NCBI GenBank assembly: GCA_014534415.1
Contig: JACVRM010000105.1
Coordinates: 1 to 7,525 of the forward strand
Length of the DNA: 7,525 bases
Origin: Thermoleophilia bacterium
GTDB lineage: Bacteria > Actinomycetota > Thermoleophilia > Gaiellales > Gaiellaceae
Reading direction: 5' to 3'
In this document: positions 1 through 5,849 of the stretch, one piece after another
Layout of the letters: the number at the start of each line of letters is the position of its first letter
Position numbering within the stretch: position 1 is the stretch's first letter
Notes under the pieces: model-generated
Told to the model about the DNA's origin: nothing
Databases searched by the model: none
The model's input: the letters and a program-made list of their open reading frames with translations, nothing else
Position numbers and translations under genes: made by a program

Positions 1-701
1 AGCGGGCGGAGGCGGAGTTCGCCGGCCGCGAGCGGTCGCTGGAGGAGACGGCGCAGCAGGCGGCGGAAGCCTCGCGCGAGGCGACCGCGCGGCTCGAGAA
101 GGTGCGTGCGGAGCTGGATGCCGCGAGCGCGGATCTCGCCGGGCGGGAACAGGAGGCCGCCGAGCGCGAGCGCCGGCTCGCAGACCGACAGACCGAGCTC
201 GAGAGGCGGCGCGCCGAGACGGCGGCCGCGGGCGAGACGCTGGCGCGGGAGCGTGAGGCGCTCGCCGCGGAGCAGAAGGAGCTGGGCGGGCGCGAGGAGG
301 AACTCGCGTCGCGGCGCGACGTGCAGCGGCGCCTCACCGACGAGCTGGAACGGGCCGCGCAGGCCCGCGAGCGCGAGCGCGCCGAGAACGAGCGCGTCAA
401 GGCCGCGCTGGCAGAACGCGAGCGGGAGCTCGACGCGCTCGAGCGGTCACTGCGCGAGCGGCTCGCCGCCCCGCCCGAGCCCGCGCCGGCGCTCGAGCCG
501 TTGCCGGTCGCGCCCGCCGGCGCCTTCACGATCGAGCGCCTCGAGCGGCTCGTCGACGAGCATGAGGCCGACCATCCGGAGCGCGCCGAGGAGTGGCGCG
601 CCTACGTCGCCTTCCTGCGCGACTTCGCGCGCGCCGACGGCGGGTTGCCGCCCACGTTCGACGGCCTCGTGCAAGAGGTGTTCGGCGAGGTGCTGGGCTA
701 G
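1..701 (+). CDS. Coiled-coil protein of unknown function, 5' end outside the window
   Basis: The reading frame is open from the window edge (first full codon at 3) to TAG at 699-701, giving 232 visible residues. The GTG at 102 is internal, because the same Glu/Arg/Ala-rich coil runs through it, so the true start is upstream. Up to about base 460 the protein is a long charged helix made of loose repeats around an 'AGRE/AREREALA/GGREEEL' theme, as expected for a coiled coil. A Pro/Ala-rich linker follows (about 465-527). The C-terminal segment of about 58 residues looks helical (FTIERLERLVDEHEADHPE, then EEWRAYVAFLRDFA) and may be a small folded or docking domain. No catalytic motif, signal peptide or membrane segment is visible. 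It ends 9 nt before the ATP-grasp gene, so it is probably co-transcribed with the glycan genes. A scaffold or cell-pole role is possible but not shown. No family was recognised. Confidence 0.85.
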   Translation, partial: RAEAEFAGRERSLEETAQQAAEASREATARLEKVRAELDAASADLAGREQEAAERERRLADRQTELERRRAETAAAGETLAREREALAAEQKELGGREEELASRRDVQRRLTDELERAAQARERERAENERVKAALAERERELDALERSLRERLAAPPEPAPALEPLPVAPAGAFTIERLERLVDEHEADHPERAEEWRAYVAFLRDFARADGGLPPTFDGLVQEVFGEVLG

Positions 702-710
702 CGTGCCCAC

Positions 711-1901
711 GTGCTGAGCGAGCCCGGCGCGCGGTCACCGGCGGCCGCGGACATCGCAGAGGATCGGCCGGCCGTCGTGCTCGGTCTGCTCTGGGCCGGA
801 CTCTCGTTCGCCCGCAGCCTCGGTCGTACGGGCGTCCCCGTTACCGGGATCAGCATGCACCCGCACGAGTTCGGCATCCGCTCGCGCTACCTCACCGACG
901 TGGTGCGCGCGGACGGCGACGCGGCCGCGCTCGCTGGGCTGCGCCGGGCCGCGGCGGACGGCCCGAAGCCCGTCCTGCTGCCGGAGCGCGACGACCATGT
1001 CGAGCTCGTCCTCCGACACTGGGACGAGCTGGCGGCGCTCTACGAGGTGCCGCTGCCGCCGGACCCGGGCATAGCGCACCGCCTGCGACGCAAGGAGTCG
1101 CTACCGGCCGAGGCCGCTCGCGCCGGCGTGGCCGCGCCGGCGACCGTGACGGCCGACTCGGAGCGGACGCTCCTCAGCCTGGAGCTCCGCCCGCCCTACC
1201 TGCTCAAGCCGGTGGAGGGCCAGGCGTTCGCAGGCTCCTTCGGCCAGAAGGTGCTCGTCGCGGAGGACACCGAGTCGCTGGTGGCGGTGTGGCGCGAGGC
1301 GCACGCCCGCGGGTTCGGGACCGTCGTCCAGGAGCTCGTGCCCGACGCGCACGAGCACATCTGGTCGCTCTTCGCGTACATCTCCCGTGGCGGCCGCCCG
1401 CTGGCGACCGTCACGGGGCGGAAGGTGCGCCAGGGCCCCGTCCGCTTCGGCACGAGCGCGGTCTTCGAGACGCGGCCGCAGCCGCGCGTCCGCGAGCTCG
1501 GCGTCCGGCTGCTCGAGACGGCCGGCTACCGCGGCTTCGGCCACGTCGAGTTCGCCCACGACGCCCGCGACGGCGACTTCAAGGTACTCGAGGTGAACAC
1601 GCGCGTCCCGATGTGGGCGGGCGTCGCGATGAGCCGGTTCCTCGACACGGCGCGCATCGCCTACGACGACCTCTGCGGCCGGCCGGAGCCCGAGCCGCGC
1701 CACTTCGACGACGAGGTGTCGTGGAGCTTCCTCGCGAAGGACGTGTGGGTCTCCGTCGGCATGGCGCGGCGGCGCGAGCTCGGCCCGCGCGCCTTCCTGC
1801 GCCCGTACCTGCGCCGTAAGAAGGCGCGCGCCGTGCTCGCCGCCGACGATCCGCTGCCGGCGCTCGCCGTCCCGGCGTATCTGAGCTCGAAGCTTGGTTG
1901 A
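711..1901 (+). CDS. ATP-grasp domain protein, putative carboxylate-amine ligase
   Basis: A 396-aa protein with a GTG start 9 nt after the previous stop and TGA at 1899-1901. After a short disordered N terminus, residues 20-47 (PAVVLGLLWAGLSFARSLG) form a nucleotide-fold-like pre-ATP-grasp domain. The ATP-grasp core follows: the ATP-contacting lysine in YLLKP (K166), a Gly/Ser-containing loop (QAFAGSFGQK), the hinge-like VVQELVPDAHEHIWS, and the metal-binding C-terminal motif VLEVNTR (E294, N296, R298) preceded by GYRGFGHVEF. Enzymes of this superfamily activate a carboxylate as an acyl phosphate and join it to an amine or thiol nucleophile; the overall layout resembles the CPSase-like/D-aspartate ligase branch. 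The substrate cannot be read from sequence. Its place beside glycosyltransferases and a FemAB-like transferase suggests it makes an amide used in glycan or peptidoglycan modification. No Shine-Dalgarno lies at a normal distance, so translational coupling to the preceding gene is likely. Confidence 0.93.
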   Translation: MLSEPGARSPAAADIAEDRPAVVLGLLWAGLSFARSLGRTGVPVTGISMHPHEFGIRSRYLTDVVRADGDAAALAGLRRAAADGPKPVLLPERDDHVELVLRHWDELAALYEVPLPPDPGIAHRLRRKESLPAEAARAGVAAPATVTADSERTLLSLELRPPYLLKPVEGQAFAGSFGQKVLVAEDTESLVAVWREAHARGFGTVVQELVPDAHEHIWSLFAYISRGGRPLATVTGRKVRQGPVRFGTSAVFETRPQPRVRELGVRLLETAGYRGFGHVEFAHDARDGDFKVLEVNTRVPMWAGVAMSRFLDTARIAYDDLCGRPEPEPRHFDDEVSWSFLAKDVWVSVGMARRRELGPRAFLRPYLRRKKARAVLAADDPLPALAVPAYLSSKLG

Positions 1902-1910
1902 CCGCGCGTC

Positions 1911-3029
1911 GTGAGAGTCGCGTTGCTCGATCCGCCGAGCTTCACCGTGCCGTACGACCACGAGCTGGCCTCGGCGCTGGCGCGCCGCGGGCACGACGTG
2001 ACGCTGCTGGCCTCGCCGTTCGCCTTTGGTAACGTGCCGGAACCGGCTGGTTACCGCCGCGAGGAGGTTTTCCTGCCGCTCTCCTCCCGGCTCGTCCGGC
2101 GTGCGCCACGCTCGCGCTTGCGGCATCTGCTGAAGGGCCTCGAGTACGCGCCGAGCGCGGCCCGGCTGGTGCGGCGCGTGCGGGCGCTGCGCCCCGACGT
2201 CGTGCACGTGCAGTGGCTCGGCGCCGCGCGCCTCGACATCCACTGGCTACGGCGCCTCGTCGGCCGCTACCCGCTCGTCCTGACCGCGCACGACGTCGTA
2301 CCACGGCAGGAGCGCAACATGCAGGCGTGGGGGGAGGTGCTGGCGGGCGCCGACCGCGTCGTCGTCCACTCAAACCGCGCGCGCGAGCGGCTCGTCGCCC
2401 TCGGTGTCGCGCCCGAGCGGCTCGTACGGATCCCGCACGCCGTCTTCGACGCGGCTGCGCCCGAGCGGCCCGAACGGCCAAGCGGCGCGACGCTGCTCTT
2501 CTTCGGCCTGATCCGGGAGTACAAGGGTCTGGCCGAGCTCATCGAGGCGCTGCCGGCGATCGCGCGCCGCATTCCCGGCGCACGCCTCGTCGTCGCCGGC
2601 GATCCCGTCGACCCCGTCGAGCCGCTCCGGCGGCGCGCGTCCGAGCTCGGCGTGGTGGACCGGATCGACTGGCGGCTCGGCTTCCTGGCCGACGAGGAGA
2701 TTGCGCCGCTGATGCGCGACAGTACGCTCGTCGTGTTGCCGTACCGGCAAATCGACTCCTCGGGCGTCCTCGCGACCGCGCTCGGCCACGGCCGCCCCGT
2801 CGTCGTGTCGGACGTCGGCGCGCTGCCCGATCCGGTACACGATTTCGGCGCAGGTCGGGTCGTCCCGCCGAACGACCCGGGCTCGCTCGCGGAGGCGTGC
2901 GCCGAGCTACTGGCGGACGGAACGGCGCTCGACCGCGCGTTCGAGGGCGCGCAGGCGGCCCGCCGGACGCTGACCTGGGAGGCGGCCGCCGCCGAGCACG
3001 AGCGCGTCTACGAGGAGGTCGCGCGGTGA
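1911..3029 (+). CDS. Glycosyltransferase family 4 (GT-B fold)
   Basis: A 372-aa protein, typical GT4 length, starting at GTG 9 nt after the ATP-grasp stop. The N-terminal Rossmann half begins MRVALLDPPSF and carries RRGHDVTLLA, DVVHVQWLG and the acceptor-side LTAHD (H127). The C-terminal donor half has FFGLIREYKG (197-206), where R202 and K205 match the basic pair that holds the donor diphosphate in GT4 enzymes. A ring of conserved residues follows: GFLADEEIAPL, VVLPYRQIDSSG and GRPVVVSDVGALPD. The usual E-x7-E motif is altered, with D282 and A290 at the two positions. This also occurs in GT4 subgroups with an 'SGVLATAL'-type segment, so it need not mean an inactive enzyme. It probably adds a sugar from a nucleotide donor to the lipid-linked glycan on the cytoplasmic face. 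Donor and acceptor are unknown. Its end overlaps the next gene by 4 nt. Confidence 0.95.
   Translation: MRVALLDPPSFTVPYDHELASALARRGHDVTLLASPFAFGNVPEPAGYRREEVFLPLSSRLVRRAPRSRLRHLLKGLEYAPSAARLVRRVRALRPDVVHVQWLGAARLDIHWLRRLVGRYPLVLTAHDVVPRQERNMQAWGEVLAGADRVVVHSNRARERLVALGVAPERLVRIPHAVFDAAAPERPERPSGATLLFFGLIREYKGLAELIEALPAIARRIPGARLVVAGDPVDPVEPLRRRASELGVVDRIDWRLGFLADEEIAPLMRDSTLVVLPYRQIDSSGVLATALGHGRPVVVSDVGALPDPVHDFGAGRVVPPNDPGSLAEACAELLADGTALDRAFEGAQAARRTLTWEAAAAEHERVYEEVAR
3012..3018 (+). promoter_or_regulatory. Shine-Dalgarno site for the phosphoglycosyl transferase gene
   Basis: GAGGAGG lies inside the last codons of the GT4 gene, with 7 nt between it and the GTG at 3026. It is the only strong ribosome binding site I see at an internal junction here. 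It supports choosing the GTG that overlaps the TGA, rather than any start further up the same open frame. Confidence 0.7.
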
Positions 3030-3676
3030 GGCGCAAACGGCTCGTCAAGCGCGTCGCGGACCGGGCGCTGGCGGCGGCCGGGCTCGTGGTCGTCTCGCCG
3101 CTACTCGTGGGGATCTCGGTCTGGGTGCTGCTCGAGTCGGGCCGCCCCGTCTTCTTCCTCCAGCCGCGCGCGGGCAAGGACGGGCGGCCGTTCCACATGC
3201 TCAAGTTCCGGACGATGCTCCCGAACGCCGTCGAGCTCGGCCGGGAGCTCGGGCTCAGCGACGACCCCTTCGGCGTGATCCCCGACGACCCGCGCATCAC
3301 GCGCAGCGGGCGCTGGCTGCGGCGGACGAGCCTCGACGAGCTGCCGCAGCTCTGGAACGTGCTGCGCGGCGAGATGAGCCTCGTCGGCCCGCGCCCCGAC
3401 CTGCTCGAGCAGGTCGCGAACTACACGCCGGCAGACCGCCGCCGCCTCGCCGTGCTGCCCGGCATTACCGGCTGGGCGCAGATCCAGGGCCGTGACGAGA
3501 TCCCGTGGGACGAGCGCTTCCGGCTCGACGCCTGGTACGTCGAGAACTGGTCGCTCGCGCTCGATGCTCGGATTCTCGCGCGGACGTTCTCGCAGCTCGG
3601 CCGGCCCGATCCCGAGCCCGTCGAGGATCGCCTCAACATCGAGCGCGCGAGGGCATCGCGCGCCGCGGACGAGTGA
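3026..3676 (+). CDS. Polyprenyl-phosphate phosphoglycosyl transferase (bacterial sugar transferase, PglC-like)
   Basis: A 216-aa protein starting at a GTG that overlaps the previous stop (GTGA). It has the minimal size of a monotopic phosphoglycosyl transferase and lacks the extra N-terminal membrane bundle of WbaP-type enzymes. Residues 13-36 form one hydrophobic segment containing Ser-Pro (S24-P25), matching the helix-breaking re-entrant membrane helix of PglC. Then come QPRAGKDGRPF (46-56), KFRTM (60-64), DPRITRSGRWLRRTSLDELPQLWN with the catalytic Asp-Glu pair D104-E105, and SLVGPRP (118-124) and LPGITGWAQIQGR (144-156). All are hallmarks of the family (PF02397). The reaction moves a sugar 1-phosphate from a nucleotide sugar to undecaprenyl phosphate at the cytoplasmic membrane face, the committed first step of glycan assembly. 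The sugar is not predictable. The C-terminal tail of about 25 residues is charged and variable. Confidence 0.96.
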   Translation: MRRKRLVKRVADRALAAAGLVVVSPLLVGISVWVLLESGRPVFFLQPRAGKDGRPFHMLKFRTMLPNAVELGRELGLSDDPFGVIPDDPRITRSGRWLRRTSLDELPQLWNVLRGEMSLVGPRPDLLEQVANYTPADRRRLAVLPGITGWAQIQGRDEIPWDERFRLDAWYVENWSLALDARILARTFSQLGRPDPEPVEDRLNIERARASRAADE

Positions 3677-4629
3677 GGGAGGTCGACCCGGCCGTCTGGG
3701 ACGGCCTCCTCGCGGAGCTCGGCTACACGGACGCCTACCTGCGCCGCTCGTACGTCGAGAGCACGTGCGTTCTCGAGCGGGGCCGGCCGGTGCTGCTCGA
3801 GCACGACGGCGCCGCGTTTGCCTGCGTCGTTCGCGACGAGCCGCCCGACGTGGTCACGCCGTACGGCTACGGCGGGCCGGTCGGCGCCGCCGCCGCGTTC
3901 TGGCCGGCGTACGAGGCGTGGTGCCGCGGGTCGGGCGTCGTCACCACGTTCGTCCGCTTCCATCCCCTCTTCGCGAACCAGCGCGGCGCACCGCTCCACG
4001 TCGAGCGGCTGGCGCCGACGATCGCGTGGCGGCTCGACGGCGACCTGCTCGCCGGGATGCACTCGAAGCACCGCAACGCCGTCCGCAAGGCGGCCGGCGC
4101 GGGTCTCGAGGTGCGCGCGGCGCAGGGGCTCGGCGAGTTTCGGCCGCTCTACGAGGAGACCATGCGGCGCGCGGGCGCGACGCCGTTCTACTTCTTCTCG
4201 CCGGCGTACTGGCGCGCCCTCGCCGGGCTGGGCGACGCGCTCGCACGCTTCGACGCCGTGCGCGGTGACGAAGTCGTCGCGAGCGCGCTGTGCCTGGCCA
4301 CGCCGCCGTGGTTGCACTACCACCTCGGCGCGACGGCGGAGGCCGGCCGCGCGCTCGGCGCGACGACGCTCCTGCTGTACGAGACCGCGCGCTGGGCGCA
4401 GGAGCGCGGCTACGCGCGCTTTCACCTCGGCGGCGGCCTAAGTGGCAAGCGCGACTCGCTGCACGAGTTCAAGCGGCGCTTCGACCCGGGCGGCGAGCTG
4501 GAAGCCGCGATCGGCAAGGCCGTCCACGACCCGGCCGCCTACCGCGCCCTGGGCGGCGACCCCGACGACCTGCGCGGCTTCTTCCCCGCCTATCGCCGCT
4601 CGCGTTCTGCAGGGGCGCGAGCGAGTTAG
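3673..4629 (+). CDS. FemAB-like / GNAT-fold acyl- or aminoacyltransferase
   Basis: A 318-aa protein. GTG at 3673 overlaps the previous TGA by 4 nt (GTGA); the same frame is open further upstream but would run deep into the sugar transferase gene. Family hallmarks are the basic HSKHRNAVRKA segment (H130-A140) closing the first half, the FYFFSPAYW patch, and a C-terminal GNAT-like half with LLLYETARWAQERGY, FHLGGGLSG (G253-G255) and DSLHEFKRRFDPGG (F266-K267-R268-R269-F270). This arrangement matches FemAB/FemX-like proteins and the related Acetyltransf_6 group (PF13480). FemABX enzymes pass amino acids from aminoacyl-tRNA to lipid II, and relatives occur in exopolysaccharide loci, where their substrates are mostly unknown. 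Here it may modify the glycan with an acyl or aminoacyl group. No signal peptide or TM segment is seen, so it should act in the cytoplasm. Its stop codon sits inside a large inverted repeat. Confidence 0.92.
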   Translation: MREVDPAVWDGLLAELGYTDAYLRRSYVESTCVLERGRPVLLEHDGAAFACVVRDEPPDVVTPYGYGGPVGAAAAFWPAYEAWCRGSGVVTTFVRFHPLFANQRGAPLHVERLAPTIAWRLDGDLLAGMHSKHRNAVRKAAGAGLEVRAAQGLGEFRPLYEETMRRAGATPFYFFSPAYWRALAGLGDALARFDAVRGDEVVASALCLATPPWLHYHLGATAEAGRALGATTLLLYETARWAQERGYARFHLGGGLSGKRDSLHEFKRRFDPGGELEAAIGKAVHDPAAYRALGGDPDDLRGFFPAYRRSRSAGARAS

Positions 4630-4649
4630 TGGCTGTCAGCCACTAACTC
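4623..4649 (+). terminator. Perfect 13-bp inverted repeat over the stop codon, likely terminator-type hairpin
   Basis: The left arm gagttagtggctg (4623-4635) and the right arm cagccactaactc (4637-4649) are exact reverse complements around a single T. In RNA the tip would open to a loop of at least 3 nt, leaving about 12 pairs. The TAG stop (4627-4629) of the FemAB-like gene is inside the left arm. No T-run follows, so this is not a textbook intrinsic terminator; U-less hairpins have been proposed to serve as terminators in actinobacteria. Its lower G+C stands out against its surroundings. It separates the first five genes from a new putative promoter. It could instead be a protein-binding palindrome or a dispersed repeat. 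Confidence 0.6.
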
Positions 4650-4677
4650 CGTGCGGCCCTGCGCGCGCTCGGGTCGG

Positions 4678-4683
4678 TAGCCT
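4678..4683 (+). promoter_or_regulatory. Putative -10 box (TAGCCT) for a leaderless transcript
   Basis: TAGCCT fits the actinobacterial TANNNT -10 consensus and ends 8 nt before the GTG at 4692. That distance would place transcription start at or next to the start codon. No Shine-Dalgarno is present in the 62-nt gap, in keeping with leaderless translation. I see no convincing -35 box at 16-19 nt upstream. The position right after the 4623-4649 palindrome supports a new transcription unit starting here. Confidence 0.5.
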
Positions 4684-4691
4684 CACGCGCC

Positions 4692-5813
4692 GTGCTGCTG
4701 AAGGGCCTCTTTTGGGGCAGCCTCGGCGCGCTCGCGTGGACGCACGCCGGCTACCCGCTCGCGGCGGCGGCGCTGGCCCGCCTGCGCCCGCGGCCCGTTC
4801 GCACGCGCGGGATCACGCCCGACGTGACCGTGATCGTGCCGGCGCACGACGAGCAGGACGTGATCGAGCGCCGCCTCGACAACCTGCTCGCCCTCGACTA
4901 CCCGCCCGACCGCTTCTCGATCCTCATCGCCTCGGACGCCTCCACCGACCGAACCGACCAGCTGGTCGAGGCCGCCGCGGCGCGCGAGCCGCGCGTCCGG
5001 CTGCTCCGCTGCCCGCGCGGCGGCAAGCTTGCGGCGCTGAACCGCGCCGTCGCCGACACCGAGACCGAGATCGTCGCGTTCACCGACGCGAACGCGACCT
5101 GGGAGGGCGACGCGCTGAGCAAGCTTGTCCGCAACTTCGCCGATCCCGACGTGGGCTACGTCTGTGGGCAGCTGCGTCTCCTGGCGCCCGACGGCACCAA
5201 CCGAGAAGGCCTCTACTGGCGCTACGAGATGTGGCTGCGCGAGAGCGAGTCGGCGCTCGGCTCGATCACGGGCGGCAACGGCTCGATCTACGCGGTGCGC
5301 CGGTCCGACTACGTCACGCACCGCTTCGGTCACGACCTCGGATTGCCCGACGCGATGGTCAAGCGCGGCCGCCGCGCGGTGTACGAGCCGGAAGCGGTCG
5401 CCTGGGAGCCGCCGCCGCCCAACCTGGAGGACGAGTACGGCCGCAAGGTGCGCATGTTCCCGTGGGCGTGGCAGCACCTCTTCGAGGGCGGGATGCTGCG
5501 CGGCGTCCCGCCGCTCTACCTCGCTGCGCTGGTCTCCCACCGCGTGCTCCGCTACGGCAGCGGCGCGCTGCACGTCGTGCTCCTCGCGTCGAGCGTTGCG
5601 CTTGCGCGCAACGGCCCGGTGTACGCGGGCGCGCTGGCCGCCCAGCTGGCGTGGCTCGCGCTTGCCGCCGCCGGCCGCCTGCGCCTGCCCGTGCCCGCCG
5701 CCGGGCTCGCGTACTACTACGCGCTCGTCACGTGGGCGACGCTCGTGGCGCTCGGGCGCTACGCCCGCCACGGCGTGCCGCCTGTCTGGGAGAAGGCAGC
5801 AGGTACCCGGTAA
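4692..5813 (+). CDS. Membrane-bound glycosyltransferase family 2 (polysaccharide synthase-like)
   Basis: A 373-aa protein, GTG start, TAA at 5811-5813. An N-terminal hydrophobic segment (about 5-29) is followed by a GT-A domain: VTVIVPAHDEQDVIERRLDNLLALDYP (45-71), SDASTDRT (81-88), GGKLAALNRA (110-119), FTDAN (130-134, the metal/nucleotide DxD-type site), GGNGSIYAVRR (194-204), DLGLPDAMVKRG (215-226) with the likely catalytic-region acid, and RKVRMFPWAWQ (251-261) near where processive GT2 enzymes carry QxxRW. About three or four hydrophobic helices fill 270-358. This plan matches cellulose/hyaluronan synthase-like GT2 proteins and related single-addition enzymes, using a nucleotide sugar at the cytoplasmic face of the membrane. 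Whether it polymerises or adds one sugar cannot be told. The QxxRW tryptophan motif is not conserved as such. It seems to head the second transcription unit. Confidence 0.95.
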   Translation: MLLKGLFWGSLGALAWTHAGYPLAAAALARLRPRPVRTRGITPDVTVIVPAHDEQDVIERRLDNLLALDYPPDRFSILIASDASTDRTDQLVEAAAAREPRVRLLRCPRGGKLAALNRAVADTETEIVAFTDANATWEGDALSKLVRNFADPDVGYVCGQLRLLAPDGTNREGLYWRYEMWLRESESALGSITGGNGSIYAVRRSDYVTHRFGHDLGLPDAMVKRGRRAVYEPEAVAWEPPPPNLEDEYGRKVRMFPWAWQHLFEGGMLRGVPPLYLAALVSHRVLRYGSGALHVVLLASSVALARNGPVYAGALAAQLAWLALAAAGRLRLPVPAAGLAYYYALVTWATLVALGRYARHGVPPVWEKAAGTR

Positions 5814-5835
5814 CCGATCCGCGGCGGCGGATTGG
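5814..5835 (+). promoter_or_regulatory. Stop-adjacent 9-bp hairpin between the GT2 and chain-length genes
   Basis: The arms 5814-5822 (ccgatccgc) and 5827-5835 (gcggattgg) pair over 9 positions with one G-U wobble around the tetraloop GGCG. The hairpin starts at the base after the TAA stop and ends 1 nt before the TACAGT box. It could act as a weak terminator for the GT2 message, a 3'-end stabiliser, or a regulator site in the -35/spacer region of the next promoter. There is no T-run. Confidence 0.45.
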
Positions 5836-5836
5836 C

Positions 5837-5842
5837 TACAGT
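5837..5842 (+). promoter_or_regulatory. Putative -10 box (TACAGT) for a leaderless transcript
   Basis: TACAGT matches TANNNT and ends 7 nt before the ATG at 5850, the geometry expected for a leaderless mRNA. No Shine-Dalgarno precedes the ATG. The box repeats the arrangement found before the GTG at 4692 (stop codon, hairpin, TANNNT, 7-8 nt, start), which strengthens both calls. A clear -35 box is not seen. Confidence 0.45.
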
Positions 5843-5849
5843 CGCCGCG

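Noticed and set aside
102..104. GTG as the start of the coiled-coil gene
   Set aside because: The same coil pattern continues upstream in frame to the window edge with no stop, so this is an internal valine.
593..1819. A 408-codon + strand frame overlapping the ATP-grasp gene
   Set aside because: Arg-rich, low-complexity translation, while the other frame carries the ATP-grasp residues K166, E294 and N296.
1101..2243. A 380-codon - strand frame opposite the ATP-grasp and GT4 genes
   Set aside because: Shadow of the coding strand in high-GC DNA. No motif and no promoter or ribosome binding site that would support it.
2213..3025. Upstream extension of the sugar transferase frame
   Set aside because: The added residues are Arg/Pro-rich noise inside the GT4 gene. 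The GTG at 3026 has a strong Shine-Dalgarno and gives the normal PglC-like N terminus.
3505..3672. Upstream extension of the FemAB-like frame
   Set aside because: It would overlap the conserved C-terminal part of the sugar transferase and adds an Arg-rich, non-family N terminus. The GTG at 3673 gives a coupled start and family-like length.
5832..5849. TTG start six codons upstream for the chain-length protein
   Set aside because: It lies within the hairpin and before the putative -10 box; ATG 5850 is a better codon and matches the leaderless geometry.
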